A stretch of DNA of 64,000 nt, from positions 21,077,192 through 21,141,191 of the forward strand of contig CM055102.1 in NCBI GenBank assembly GCA_029204225.1, given 5' to 3'. This document shows, piece after piece, positions 1-12,201 of this stretch (positions are counted from its first letter, which is position 1; the number at the start of each line of letters is the position of its first letter). Source of the stretch: Diphasiastrum complanatum. Lineage: Eukaryota > Streptophyta > Lycopodiopsida > Lycopodiales > Lycopodiaceae. The translations under genes were made by a program, and so were the position numbers. The notes beneath the pieces were generated by a model that saw only the letters and a list, made by a program, of their open reading frames with translations, was not told where the DNA came from and did not search any database.

Positions 1-3000
1 CTAAAGGAGCAGTTCGAGACGTCAAATCCGTCAAGAATCATGTTTCTGGAGTCAAAACTGAATAGTGCCCGAATGAAACAAGGAGAGCACATTCAAACGT
101 ACATGACCAAAATCAAGACAATGAGGGATGAACTGCATTCTATTGGTGAGCGCATACGTGATGTGGAGCTGGTGCACAATGCATTGTACGGCATTGCAGA
201 ACCCGATTAGATGTTTGTGAGTGGAATAACATCAAGAGAAATATTGCCAAACTTTGACGAGCTCACATGAATCTTGATGCATGAAGAGCAACGGCGAGAA
301 ATGGTGAAAGCTAGATGTCAAAATACTGACGATCAGGCACTTGCGACACGCCAAAAACAAGGCAAAGGTAAGGGCAAGAAGAAGTCTAAACATCAATTTG
401 CCAAGACTTAGGAGGATGAGAGATCTTCCAGTAAGACCAAGAAGAAAGACAAGTGCTTCCATTGTGGTAAAAAAGGCCATTGGAAGAGTGAATGTCGTAA
501 ATTCCTAGCAGAACAAGGCAAGGGGAAATCAAAGCAAGCAGGTAATCTTGTCGATGAGGGTGAGATTGAAGACTCTAGCATCTTCATATCTACACTGTCA
601 TCTAATCAAGATGATCAAGCGTGGTGTATTGACTCGGGAGCCACAAGACACATGACATGTAACAAGAATTGGTTCAGTAGCTTGAAAGTGTTGGATAATG
701 GAACGTCCATTTCACAAGCAAATGGCGATGTGTGCAAGGTGAAGGGGATAGACACCGTTTCAATCCAACTACCTGTTGGCAAAAGCAGGATGATCAGGGA
801 GGTACTTTACGTACCAAGTTTGAAGAAAAATCTACTTTCTGTTGGAGTCAATACTGATCAAAAGTTGAAAGTAGAATTCGCCCATGATTGTTGCTTTGTG
901 AAGGATGTGAACCAAAAAATTCAAATTTATTGCGGATGGAGTAAGGGAGCCCAATACAAAATTGTACAGGTCGAATGCTATAATCAAGGGGCAACATGGA
1001 CTCGTATCGTCCATTCCATCGCAAACTGAGGTGTGGCTTAAGAGGCTTGGTCACTTGAATTTGAAAAGCCTCAGTTTGATGAGAAAATTAGAGATGTTAA
1101 TAGCATTGCCTACTATAGAAGACCACTTGAAATCGATGTGCAAATCATGTGTATATGGGAAGCAACATCGAGAGAAGTTCAATAAAGGGGGTGTTGCAAG
1201 GGCAAAGAACATCCTGGATTTAATCCACACAGATTTATGTGGGCCTATGAGGACCATGTCCTGAGGTAAAGCCTTCTATTTCATGACCTTTATTCATGAT
1301 ATGTCACGTAAGACGTGGATCTACTTCTTGAAGAAGAAATCGGATGCATTTGCCAATTTCAAGAGCATCAAAGCATTGAAAATCAGACAGGTAGGAAGAT
1401 CAAAGTCCTAAGATCGGATAGTGGAGGTGAGTACAAGTCTAATGACTTCAGTGATCTTTGTGATCAATGTGGTATCAAAAAACAATTTATGCAAGCTCAT
1501 ACTCCTGCTCTCAATGGTGTAGCTAAGTGCAAGAATCGTACGATTGTGGAAAGTGCCAGATCTATGCTAGTTGAGATAAAACTACCAAAAGATTTTTGGT
1601 CAGAAGCATGCAGTACGGCAGTCTATCTTCAAAATAGAAGTCCAACCATTGTCATACCAAAGATAACACCTGAGGAAGCATTCACGAAGAAGAAGCCAAA
1701 GGTGAACCACTTGCGTATCTTTGGATGTAAAGCCTTTGTACACATTCCTAAGGAAGAGAGACTTAAACTTGATGTAAAAGCTATCAGGTGTATATTCCTA
1801 GGATATGATGATCGTGTAAAGAACTATAGATGTTTTGATCTAGTGGAAAATAAAATCCATGTAAGTCGTGATGTTATCTTTGATGAATCCAAGATATATG
1901 AAGACAAGGATGTTGAGAAGATAGATACATCCAGTGGGAAAGATGGTATAATAAGGATACCTCCTGATGATGACCCATTCATTGACCTTCCAAGTGATGA
2001 ATATGAGGATACATCTCAAGATACTACTACTCAACCTCGAGAGACAGGTTGGAGAGGTAGAGACAAACCTTTTCGTGCAAGAAGGATTGAAGTTGCAGGT
2101 GACAAACATAAGGAGAAGGATGTATCGTGGAATACATTTTCACCAGGAGCCGATCCCCTGACAGGAAGCTCCCTAAGTGGTTTGAGAGATTGTTGGAGAG
2201 CCGCAACATGGATGAATTTCCAGGATTATCTAGCCAAGGAGAGCTACAAAGATCAACAAGAGAGAAGACACAACCTGAAAGGTATGAAGCAAATTATGCT
2301 CTCTTATCTAACATTATTCAAAGCAAAGAACCTTTGACTTATGGTGAAGCGAAGGATGATGACATTTGGGTCAAGGCCATGGGAGAGGAGATGGAGTCAA
2401 TTGCTAAACATAACACATGGGACTTAGTAGAACCAGCAGTTGGCAAGAAACCCATGCAGATGGAAGTATAGCAAAGCACAAGGCAAGATTGGTGATCAAA
2501 GGGTATGCACAAAGTAAAAGCATTGACTATGAGGAGACCTTTGCACCAGTATGTAAGTGGGATACTCTACGTCTACTTGTTGCTTTAGCTTCACATTTTG
2601 GTTGGCCTTTGCATCAGATGGATGTGAAATCTACTTTTCTAAATGGTGAGTTAGAAGGAGAGGTGTTCATGGATCAACTTGAAGGCTTTGTAGCGAAGGG
2701 ACAGGAAAATTAAGTATGTCGCTTGAAGAAAGTGCTTTATGGTCTTAAACAGGCACCACGTGCGTGGTATAGCAAGATTGATGCCTACTTTCGTTCGAAG
2801 GGGATGGTGAGAACACATTCTGATCCAAATCTATATGTCTTATGCTTTGATGGTATGGTTGCTTTGATTGCTCTTTATGTTGATGACTTGATTATTACTG
2901 GAAATAATCAAGAGATGATAGACATGATCAAGAAAGACCTCATGGAACAATTCGAGATGACAGATCTCAGCCTGATGCATTATTGCCTTGGAGTAGAGGT

Positions 3001-3802
3001 GTGGCAAAAAGGACACAAAGAGGGTTTAACACACGTGAAGTATATCAAAGAATTGCTGCACAGGTTTAGGTTGCAGGATTGCAAACTAGTGAATACTCCT
3101 ATTGAACCAGATAAAAAGCTTTCTAAGCTTGATGAGTCACAATCATTTGATGTTATACTGTATAGACACTTAGTAGGGAGCTTGATTTACCTTACCATGA
3201 CTAGACCAGATATATGCTATGTTGTTGGCATTGTAAGTCAGTTTATGGCAACACCTACGGAAATGCATTGGAAGGGAGCTAAACGCATTTTGTGTTATGT
3301 GAAAGGCACTGCAGATTATGGCTTGCCTCAGTTGTGTAGTTATGTGGATGCAGATTGGGGAGGTGACTATGATGATCGTAGATCCACCACAAGGTATGTA
3401 TTCCAATTTTGTGGTAGTTGCTTTTCTTGGTCTAGTAAGAAGCAAAGTACAATTGCTCTATCCACCACAGAAGCAGAGTATAAGGCAATGTGTAGTGCAG
3501 CACAGGAAGCTATATGGTTGAGACAAATCTTGGAAGAAGTTGGCCTGAGGCAGAAAAATTCCCCGACATTACATAGCGACAGTCAGAGTGGCATTCAGCT
3601 AGCAAAGAATCCAGTGTTCCATGCGAGAACTAAACCCATTGAGATTCAGTATCACTTTATACATGAGAGACTGCTGAGTCATGAAATTCATGTTGTTCAT
3701 TGTAGTATAGAAGAACAACTAGTTGATATTTTCACTAAGCCACTTGTTGGAGAAAATTTTGATAAGTTTAGATCAAAGCTTTCTGTACTTAAAGTTTGTT
3801 GA
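1..3802 (+). pseudogene. Ty1/Copia polyprotein (gag-PR-INT-RT-RH), decayed, 5' end outside window
   Basis: Translation gives the full Copia order across three frames. Gag: UBN2-like segment at 1-330 and a CX2CX4HX4C zinc knuckle at 454-495. Protease: WCIDSGATRHMT starting at 622 with the DSG active site. GAG-pre-integrase: KRLGHLN at about 1040, then a CxxC pair. Integrase: core about 1200-1750, with RSDSGGEY, but NGVAKCKNR where families have NGVAERKNR, so the third catalytic Glu is Lys. Reverse transcriptase about 2340-3000, with YVDD at 2876-2887. RNase H 3330-3802, with DADWGG and STTEAEYKAM. In-frame stops lie at 208, 268, 409, 1262 and 2711, and the reading frame shifts near 1000-1030, 1315-1380, 2120 and 2420-2470. 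The gag start and 5' LTR are off the window. It is a dead copy. The family assignment is secure, the lineage within Copia is not. Confidence 0.93.
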
Positions 3803-4150
3803 CTTTAAAGCTATGTATATGACTGTATAAAAAGTAGACTCTACTTTAAGAGAAAGAGTTAGAATTAAAGTAGAATCACTATGCTACTGTACTATGGGTC
3901 CTATCAGTTGATAAGGATCAGTCGGCCTCACCACGAGGCAAGTCAACAGGACACGTGTCCCGCCAACGACAACCTGGGTCATGCATGGGTTGCCTGAGTG
4001 AACAACTATATGTACAGTGTAATTTTATTTTGAGAAATACAGTTGCTATGTGAGCTTGTTGTGGAGAGTGTTTTCTGTCTGTGTTACTGTGTAGCATGAT
4101 CTGTGTTCTTGTTCGAAGCAAATTCTAAGTCATAGGACATCATTAAGATA
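3803..4150 (+). repeat. Possible 3' LTR remnant of the Copia element
   Basis: This sequence follows the RNase H stop directly, where the PPT and 3' LTR of a Copia element should lie. It holds a TATA-like ACTATATG at about 4005 and an AT-rich signal (TTTTATTTTGAG) about 20 bases on, which fits an LTR promoter/R region. The 5' LTR is outside the window, so the boundaries cannot be set by comparison, and no clean purine tract is visible. Confidence 0.25.
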
Positions 4151-4790
4151 GTTGTTGTCGGTCTAGAAATATACAATTCAATGAACCATTCATGCATGAT
4201 TTGTATGGTGAATAATCAATAAGCATCATGTTGTGTTTCTTGAGTCTAAGATAGAAATGATGCCATATATATTATAAGGGTTTGAAATTAGCAATTAGAA
4301 AAGGCTTTTCAGGACACATTATACCTGAATGTTGGTAGCAATTTTCTTGGGTCCACAACATGGAAAAACGGAAGCTTTTGACATGCCTCCCTTTCCATGA
4401 AAGAGCAGGTTATTAAGCATGGTTTCGTAGTCCATAATGGACCAAGTGCCAATCTTAAATTGTGAAAACATTTTTTAAAAAATTTCAGCCACCCATGTTG
4501 CAATCTGATCTATTTTGATTGTCATTTCTTATCCCTTGAGCATTGTGGACCATTTAGGTCTAATATTATGAGAATGTCATAAGAAAAATAAAAATTTGCA
4601 AACTAATCAAAAAACACACTTCTGCTAAAAAAAACGTACATTCATATTAGTCACCACATAAATATCCAATGAAATTATCAACATGAACTAAAATAATTTT
4701 TTAGAGAAAGCAAAAAGTATATATAAAAAACTTAAATGCATTAGTTTATAACAACTTTCCTCTTGTTTTTCTGGAGATTGAAACTCGCCT
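4151..4790. other. AT-rich intergenic stretch, nothing recognised
   Basis: I see no gene, RNA or element signature here. Short reading frames are without recognisable motifs. Confidence 0.5.
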
Positions 4791-5396
4791 GCAAAATTCA
4801 TTGTCATCAAATCAAATGTACAAAAAAAGTAACGAAACAATTCAATTAACAATTTTGTTCATAATTATTTCAAAAAAAGTTTATGACAAAATTATTTAAA
4901 AAAACATTTCATAACATGCTTGTCAAAAGTGCTTCTTGTGGAATGCATCATTGTAATCTTATTTTTAGTACTAATATTGGTACTAAATACCGCATTCCTT
5001 AACTTTTGTCTTGCTATAATCCATGATATATTATATTCTTTTCATACCATTAAGGTGCGCACTCTCGTTAATTGATGGCATTTGTTCTTCAAAAAGTATT
5101 GTCTTCAAACCAGCTGTACAACAGAATCAAAATAGTATTTGAATAAAAAATTTTGTTTTGAATTTTTTTTTTAAAAGATATCTTGACAATCTAATTCAAA
5201 AAGAAAAAACATCCCAGATTATGCAAGAAATAAATGTTTCTTGTGAAATAGACCACTTTACCCTTATTTCAAATTTTGTACAAAAATTTGTCCTATTTAC
5301 CAGCATTTTTGGCTATTGTGTCGACAACCACAACATCTTTTTTTTCTTTTATACCATCAAGATGCGCACTCTCTTCATTTGATTGCATTTGTTATT
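4790..5396. repeat. Two-copy degenerate tandem repeat, period about 307 bp
   Basis: The marker TGCGCACTCTC occurs at 5056 and 5363. It is preceded in both units by ATACCAT(T/C)AAG and followed by TTGAT(G/T)GCATTTGTT. The upstream parts also align loosely (CAAATTTTG-like AT-rich segments, a TTTCTTGTG/CTTCTTGTG block). The second unit ends inside the minus-strand ORF that follows. Confidence 0.6.
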
Positions 5397-5893
5397 CTTG
5401 AATCTGCAAGCAGGAGTTCATGATCGGGAATACTTTCTATCAATGTATTTTCTTCATCGTCCTCTTGTGTTTGCTGAATATCATCCAGATTTATGTTCTC
5501 TAGAAGATTCGTAGGCACAATTGAGGAAGTGGCCACCTTATCCTGTGATTCTTGATGATCTACGTTTTTTCTTCCATCATTTTTTGCCTCCAGTATTTTG
5601 GCTAATTTGGGTATCATAGTCACCATAGTTGAGCAATAGGCCTCCAACAAACATTTCTCTTCATTGTTGCACACCAAGACGATCGTTTGCATATCACCCT
5701 TTTCTCCATTGGGCCCATTTGTGTCAATGCACCACTTGTCTGTGTCTGAAATTACACAACGATCACAATGAGGTTCAATATATGGGAGCTCAATGTAAGT
5801 AAAGTGTTCTTGAGTTTGATTTCTTTTGTGGTAGAGCTTTTCAATCATTGATTCCATCTGTTTAACATAGAAAACCAGATGTTTACTAAGCAA
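5375..5893 (-). CDS. Hypothetical ORF, 172 aa, possibly an exon
   Basis: I do not recognise this protein. It is open for 172 codons in AT-rich DNA, which is somewhat unusual. The N-terminal part is polar with a cluster of cysteines (HCDRC, KWCID, LVCNNEEKC). The C-terminal part is acidic and low-complexity (QQTQEDDEENT). A second Met 12 codons downstream of the first is preceded by a pyrimidine-poor AACAG, so it could instead be an exon start after an intron. The last codons lie in the second unit of the 307 bp repeat, which argues against a conserved gene. It may be part of an unclassified mobile element or chance coding. Confidence 0.25.
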   Translation of the reverse strand: MLSKHLVFYVKQMESMIEKLYHKRNQTQEHFTYIELPYIEPHCDRCVISDTDKWCIDTNGPNGEKGDMQTIVLVCNNEEKCLLEAYCSTMVTMIPKLAKILEAKNDGRKNVDHQESQDKVATSSIVPTNLLENINLDDIQQTQEDDEENTLIESIPDHELLLADSRITNAIK

Positions 5894-5924
5894 TGTAAAG
5901 ATTAATCAGATCTTATACATTAGA

Positions 5925-7870
5925 CCTTGTCGAACTTGGTTCGTCAAAAGTCAACATTTAGTTATTATAAAAAACAATAAAATAATAAGATTGTTTTGTC
6001 ATCTAAGATTCTTTTTGTTGAGATAATCTTGGTGAACTTGGTTCGTGAACTGGACATGGTTATGGTTTCATTGTTTGCATTCTATATCACAACCATAGGT
6101 AACATTGATGAACTGAGTTCGTCAGCTATCACTTATAATAAAAACATTGCCATTAAATATAAAGCGCTAATTATTCTTCACATGTGTACCACATAAATTA
6201 ATAGCATTCAACTATAAACCATCGTCAAAGTTTAGTGTAATTGGTTGTTGGAATTTTTTTGAAATCACTTCATGAAAAAAAAGACCTTATAGCTATAATG
6301 TTAGATGTGGACACTTTCATTGAATGCCACTGATGATTTTCAATATAGTATCAAAACAATATACTTTTATCAAGACAACAATCTACAAAGTGAAAAATAA
6401 GGACAACATTAGCTATAATGTTAGATGTGGGCATTTTCATTGTAAGCAATTGTTGAAACCAATATACTTTTATCAAGACAACAATTTTGTTGAACTTAGT
6501 TTGTCAACTAGACATAGCTATATTTAAGTTTTCCTTTCCATTCTATTCCTACAACATTGGTATTGTTGACGAACTCAGTTCCTCAGCTCTCATGCCAAAT
6601 TAAAATCTTGAAGTAATCTAAAATAATAATTAATCTTTCTTATATCCTTTCTTATATGTTATGGCTTTTATTGATTGGTCCTTTCGACACAAATATTATT
6701 TAGCAGATTGTCAAAGAAAATAGTCATCATAAGACCCTTGGTACTTATCAATAACGCTGACCATATAATTATTAAGGCAACACTTATGTCATTTTCGAAA
6801 TAATTTTGATGAACTTGGTTCGTCAGCTGGACATGGTTATGATTTCAACAGTTGCATTCTATATCACAACCATAGGTAATGTTGACGAAGTGAGTTCGTC
6901 AACTACTCTCATAATAAAAACATTGACATTAAATATAAAGCAATAATTATTCTTCACATGGTTACCACATAAATAGATAGCGTTTTATCAAGACAACAAT
7001 CTTGTTGAACTTAGTTCGTCAACTAGACATAGCTATGATTAAGTTTTCATTTCCATTCTATTCATATAGCATTAGTATTGTTCACGAAAAATAATAATTA
7101 ACTTTCCTTATATATTATAGCTTTTGTTGATATGGTCCTTTCCACAGCTATTATTTAGCAAATTGTCAAAAAAAATAGCTATTATAAGATCCTTGGTACT
7201 TATCAATTATGCTGACCATATAATTATTACTCAACACTTTTGTCGCATTTGAAATAATCTTGGTGAACTTGGTTCATCAACTGGACATGGTTATGATTTC
7301 ATCGTTTGCATTCTATAGTACAACCATAGGTAATGTTGGTTCGTCAACTATCACTCATAATAAAAACATTGCCATTGCATATAAAGCAATAATTATTTTT
7401 CACATGCTTACCACAAATAAATAGCAAGTTACTATAAATAATCGTAAAAGTTGAGTGTAATTGTGTGTTGGAATTTTTTTGAACTCACTTTGTGAAAATA
7501 AAGACAACATAGCTACAATGTTAGATCTGGGCACTTTCATTAAAAGCAATTGATGATTTTCAATATATTACATAAACAGTACACTTTTATCAAGACAACA
7601 ATCTTGTTGAACTTAGTTCATAATCTAGACATAGCTATGACTAAGTTTTCATTTCCATTCTATTCTATAACATTGGTATTGTTGACGAACTCAATTCATT
7701 AACTCTCATGCAAAAATAAAATCTTGAAGTAATCGTAAAATAATAATCAATCTTTCTTTATATCCTTTCTTATATATTATAATTATTTTTTCAAATAGTC
7801 CTTTTCACACAACTATTATTTAGCAGATTATCATGAAAAATAGTCATCATAAGGCCCTTATTATGTCAAC
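5925..7870. repeat. Complex tandem array with 12 copies of a GTTCGTCAAC palindromic motif
   Basis: Segments of about 175 bp (CTTGGTGAACTTGGTTC... to ...CCACATAAAT) recur at 6025-6200, 6800-6975 and 7255-7430. A second segment (TTTTATCAAGACAACAAT... to ...GACGAACTC) recurs at 6465-6585, 6980-7090 and 7580-7700. A third (AGCTATAATGTTAGATGTGG) recurs at 6290, 6410 and 7510. Both main segments carry the motif GAACTnnGTTCGTCAACT. Its best form, at 6881-6903, is a perfect 9 bp inverted repeat (GTTGACGAA, 5 bp loop, TTCGTCAAC). No coding capacity is supported. Confidence 0.8.
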
Positions 7871-8865
7871 ACTTGCACTATCAAACCTAAACACGTAGGT
7901 ATCACATAGTTGCAAACTATGTCAGGACTAAAAATCACGCTAAATATGAAACTTCCTTTGATTCACTTCACATTCATAACAACCTACAAGTTTGTTCTCT
8001 TTGTATTTAGAGTAAGTATTAAGTGGCATGAGAGTAATAGATACCTTACAATTTGTAATGTTAGTTTCTTTTTATAAAAAGTCTCATAAACACCTTACAA
8101 TATTGTAAGGTTAATTGACTAGTTTTGAACAGTTGCATCATGTATTTGTTGTTGTTTTGAAAAATCGGACATGGGCATAAATATGAGACTCACTATTTTT
8201 GAAAAGTCGACCCAGCCTTTGAATTTTAAAAAATAGAAAGGATTATAGGAAGGACTCAAACAATTGTTACGGTCCTTTCCCTATACTGAACAAGCAATAA
8301 TATATGAATCAAATTCAGATAATGCAATAAGATCCAATAAGACACACCTTAATAAAAGAATGTAAAGTCAATAACATATAATATTTTTTGTTCTTGACGT
8401 TCTTGTAAGTGGAGTATTGAACTGCGGCTATTATGACTACCACTATCTATAGCAAGTGGCAAGACTAGCCATTAAAAAATAGAAATTACCAAAGTTACAA
8501 TTGAATGGTTTGTCTAGCCGATAATACACAAATTATTGTCGTAGGCAAAATATCATTGTTTGAGTATGCGGCTTTGCTAACATGAATTGACTTGGTTTGG
8601 TATCAGTGTAATGAAAACCCAACATTGGATCCTTTTTTATATCCATGTGGATATCATAGGATCTAAAAAATGGCTAAATTTGACTTAAGATTATACTAAA
8701 GTACGGCAAATGTGCATTAAAGAAAAACTTCAAATTTTTCCAAGTTTGCTTGCTAGGTTCCAAGTCCGTGACAAGGAGTCCCTACAACCTACATATCAGC
8801 CAAATAATTACTATGAGAAGTCATGTCTCCAAATAGCTATATAGGATTACACCAAAAAACATATT
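7871..8865. other. AT-rich stretch, nothing recognised
   Basis: I see no supported gene or element here. A short duplicated phrase (CACCTTACAATATTGTAAGG and similar, 8040-8110) is the only structure noted. Confidence 0.5.
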
Positions 8866-9138
8866 AACTATTTACGTAGAATATAAAAACACATTGTGTT
8901 TTCTAGTGAGTAAAAATTTCAGCAAACGTCTCATACCACCTTATTGAACACTCATTCACCCCCCTCCCCCCTCCCCCTCTCGCTGCAAAAACAAGAAACT
9001 TTAAGTATTTACGTAGAATATCAAAACACATTGTGTTTTCTGTTGAGTACAAATTTCAACAAATGTCTTGTGATTTTTAAAGTAAAACTTAGTGACGTTT
9101 GAAATACACCACTTCAAATCATACTACCTCATTGAACA
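8866..9138. repeat. Two-copy direct repeat, period about 137 bp, with C-rich tract between
   Basis: TATTTACGTAGAATAT and ACACATTGTGTTTTCT occur at about 8870-8905 and again 137 bp later. Both units end near CC(T/A)C(A/C)TTGAACA. A pyrimidine tract of C runs lies at about 8957-8984. Confidence 0.75.
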
Positions 9139-9139
9139 G

Positions 9140-9690
9140 AGAAATGGTTGTGCAAAGTCTATGCCTGACCGGGGAATCAACTGAAACATACCAAAACATC
9201 GAATGGATCTTGGCCACAGGTTCGTGCGTTTGATACGAACACAAGTTATCCTCCACTGCTCATTCATAATGGCTTTGTTTGTCCAGAAACAAGCTTCGTG
9301 CCAAAAAAAAAGGCTATTAGAGCATTATGAAAGAGACTACTTTTTCACCATATTGAATAGTGGTGCACTATCGTCGAACGGTTTCGATTTAGCCAGCCAT
9401 TTGTTTTGGCCAATGGGTAACGTCGACGCAAACTCATAGGAACGACCTAGACCTTGAACAAATTATTAATAGAGAAACGGTCGTACTAAGTCTAGACCCA
9501 AGAAGAGCTTTAGGAAAACTAGTTTTGTCAGGCCAAAAATTAGTCGAAATCAGTTGGTACATGCCAGAACATCGGACGAAAGAAGACCCCAGATCCGTGT
9601 GACCGATACAAACACAAGGGATCAATTCCGACTTCGTTTGCCAGAAAGCCTTCATGTTGAAAAAGGACGCTATTAGGGCATGGGCATAGA
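9140..9690. repeat. Two-copy tandem repeat, period about 332 bp
   Basis: GAGAAA(T/C)GGT(T/C)GT starts the units at 9140 and 9472. Shared downstream blocks include CATACCAAAACATCG / CATGCCAGAACATCG, GATACGAACACAAG / GATACAAACACAAG and GCTATTAG(A/G)GCAT. The short ORFs here are by-products of the repeat. Confidence 0.7.
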
Positions 9691-9718
9691 AAATGGAATA
9701 AGAAAATGGAATAGTTTT

Positions 9719-10806
9719 CAACCTAGGTCATTTCCATTGCCTCAAAAGCGTTTTCCCTTGGACGAATGATTATTTTGACCAAACGATGTCAGAATTGGGC
9801 ACAAATGGCTCATCGGGTCCACATCGGGTTGGTGAACCACTTGTCCCCGAAGTCATTTTTTGGGGCCGAAATTTGAATGGAGGTTACGGGCTGCCTATAT
9901 GCCCCGTTTGACGTGTTGTCTATTCCCACAGGTCCCCTCGACGTTGTCGACTAGCTGGAACAGACGGCAGAAAAAATCAACGTCGTTTAAAGAAAATGGA
10001 CTATTTCACGTAAAATTGCCAAAGTAGGTCATTTCCATTGCACCAAAAGCGTTTTCCCTTGGACGAATGATTATTTTGACTGAACGATATCGGAACTGGG
10101 CACAAATGGCTCCATCGAGTCCCTATCGAGTTTGCGAACTTGGGGCCACCCCCTTTTGGAAATCCTTGCAATTTCGACCATTGGGCATCAATGATTCCAT
10201 CAGGTCCGTATTGGGTTTGTGAACCTAGAGACACCCCTGTCTGGAAATCCGGACGATTCCGACCAGTTCAAGAACCCGACAGGCCACTTGTCCCTGAAAC
10301 CCATTTCGGGCCAAACTTTGAACAGAGGTTACGGGTTGCTTATATGTCCGTTCGATGTGCTGTTTGTTTTCACAGGTTCCAATTGACGTTACCAACTGGC
10401 TGGAACAGACGGGACGACAAACAAACATAGTTCGGAGAAAACAGACCACTTAATGGAAAACTCCCAAACTATGTCAGTTCCATTGCCCCAAAAGCGTTTT
10501 ACTTGGGACGATTGGTTGTTTTGAGCAGACGATGTCGGAATTGGACATGAATGGCTCCATCAGGTCCGTATCGGGTTTGTGAACCTATGGCCACCCCCCG
10601 TCTAGAAATTTGGACAATTTCGACCAGTTCAGGAACCAGACGGGCCACTTGTCCCTGAAGCCCATTCCAGGGGCAAACTTCAAACGGAGGTTACAGGCTG
10701 CCTATATGCATGTTCGACGTGTTGTTTCTTCCCACAGGTTCCACTTGGCGTTGCCGACTGGTCAGAATAGATAGCATGAGAAATTGATGTCGTTTGAAGA
10801 AAATAG
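9719..10806. repeat. Three-unit satellite-like tandem array (about 300, 445 and 340 bp)
   Basis: Units begin at the block GTCA(T/G)TTCCATTGC followed by CAAAAGCGTTTT, at about 9727, 10028 and 10473. Each unit ends with a cassette of CACAGGT(T/C)CC, GACGTTG-type sequence, CTGGAACAGACG and CGTCGTTT(A/G)AAGAAAA. The first unit lacks about 145 bp of the middle (GTGAACCT...GGCCACC to the GACCAGTTCA region) present in the others. The array is clearly more GC-rich than its surroundings. Small ORFs in it are not conserved between units. Confidence 0.8.
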
Positions 10807-12200
10807 AGGCTCATTATATCAGGAAAACCGGTGAAGGTTCCAAATTGGATGGTCTATTCAAGAATATGTTCCGTGCATTCTCCAAATTTGAGCCTATAGA
10901 TGGTCAACATTTTTGTTGTGCTTGTAATGAGATAGTGCCTCATGCAGTGAGGCATAACAAAATATTAAAAGCAACATTCGAGGAGAGGTTCTTGTATGTA
11001 CACGCAAGAATACGTTTGTGCAGAAACACGATGCGTTACATATTGGAATCCGACAGGCTAAACTTTGAACCAGAAAACAAACGAACGAAAAGTAGCCTGG
11101 CAAAAATGTCGTAATATACTTATCTTAATTGTAAGGATATGTAGTATAAAAGATTGTCGTTCCCCAAAGAGAATTGCTTACTATTGTGATTTTAGATGTT
11201 TTTAACTCATTTATTGTTCTTGGATTAAAAGCTAGTTGTCAACGGACATTTAGAAGTATCGACGACCAGTATCACCGGTTAGGATGTGGTTTCAAACATA
11301 CAAAAGCAAAAGATATTGATGCCGACTAATCTCATATCCAACATGTTGTATTATTCATTAGTGTATCTGACTTATCGGCCAAACCAATCTATCGGTCTGT
11401 GCACCTAATAAAGTTTGTCAAACAGGCGACTTCTGTTGCATCAGATAAACCAAGCCAGAGAAACATACAAATGTGTGACGACATGAATTAGTCACATGAT
11501 AGTTTTTTAAGTTTTTATTTTTCTAAAACTTTGATTTCAAGCTTTAGGATGTGTAAGTCCGGATATACATCAGGGTAATGAAACAGTGATTTCGAATGTT
11601 AACATCACAATTAAGTTTCATGCAATCGATTATTCGATCACACAGGCACTCAGATAACCAATGAGTTTTAAGACAATCTTAGCAATAAATTTACGGTTGC
11701 TTGCATATGACAGTATCAAGGCTAAGAAAGTACCTGACCATAGTAACGATCACAAGCACATCCGACAAGGTGAGGCTTACCAACTGTTAGAAACAAAAGT
11801 ACTCAGCAAGCAGAAGACTTATGAAAGCAGATAGAAGGGAAAACTTGAAGATTCAAACTCTCTCTGTGATCTCCTGAAAAACTCGGTGGTTGTATTGAAG
11901 TGTAAGTGGTGTACATATAGGGAACGAGCACAAAAGTACACAACTCTTTAGTAACCGATATGCCGCTTCTTGCTTAATTTAATCAACTAATTCCATCAAA
12001 TCGAAAAATTACAAGTGTACATTTCCTAGGTGGCATCCTTGTCACGCGACTTTGCTTCAATGAGAAGCAAGTATATGGAAGGTTGCAATGTTTGTTTGAG
12101 GCATAATAAATGTATCGTCTGGAATGTTCTGCTCTTAGGGCCATCCTTCTTATTAAGGCTCATGTTGTTTCATAACTGCCCTTCGGGTTATATTCCTTCC
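10807..12200. other. Unassigned stretch with one unrecognised 106-aa ORF
   Basis: A 106-codon plus-strand ORF (10794-11114) starts in the end of the satellite unit and continues into unique sequence. It shows no domain I recognise, and nothing else in this stretch resembles a gene or element terminus. Confidence 0.3.
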
Positions 12201-12201
12201 T

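Noticed and set aside
3803-4150. Confident 3' LTR call for the first Copia element
   Set aside because: No second LTR in the window and no clear PPT; kept at low confidence.
10794-11114. 106-aa ORF as a gene
   Set aside because: It begins in the satellite unit and has no recognisable motif or partner; mentioned only in the stretch entry.
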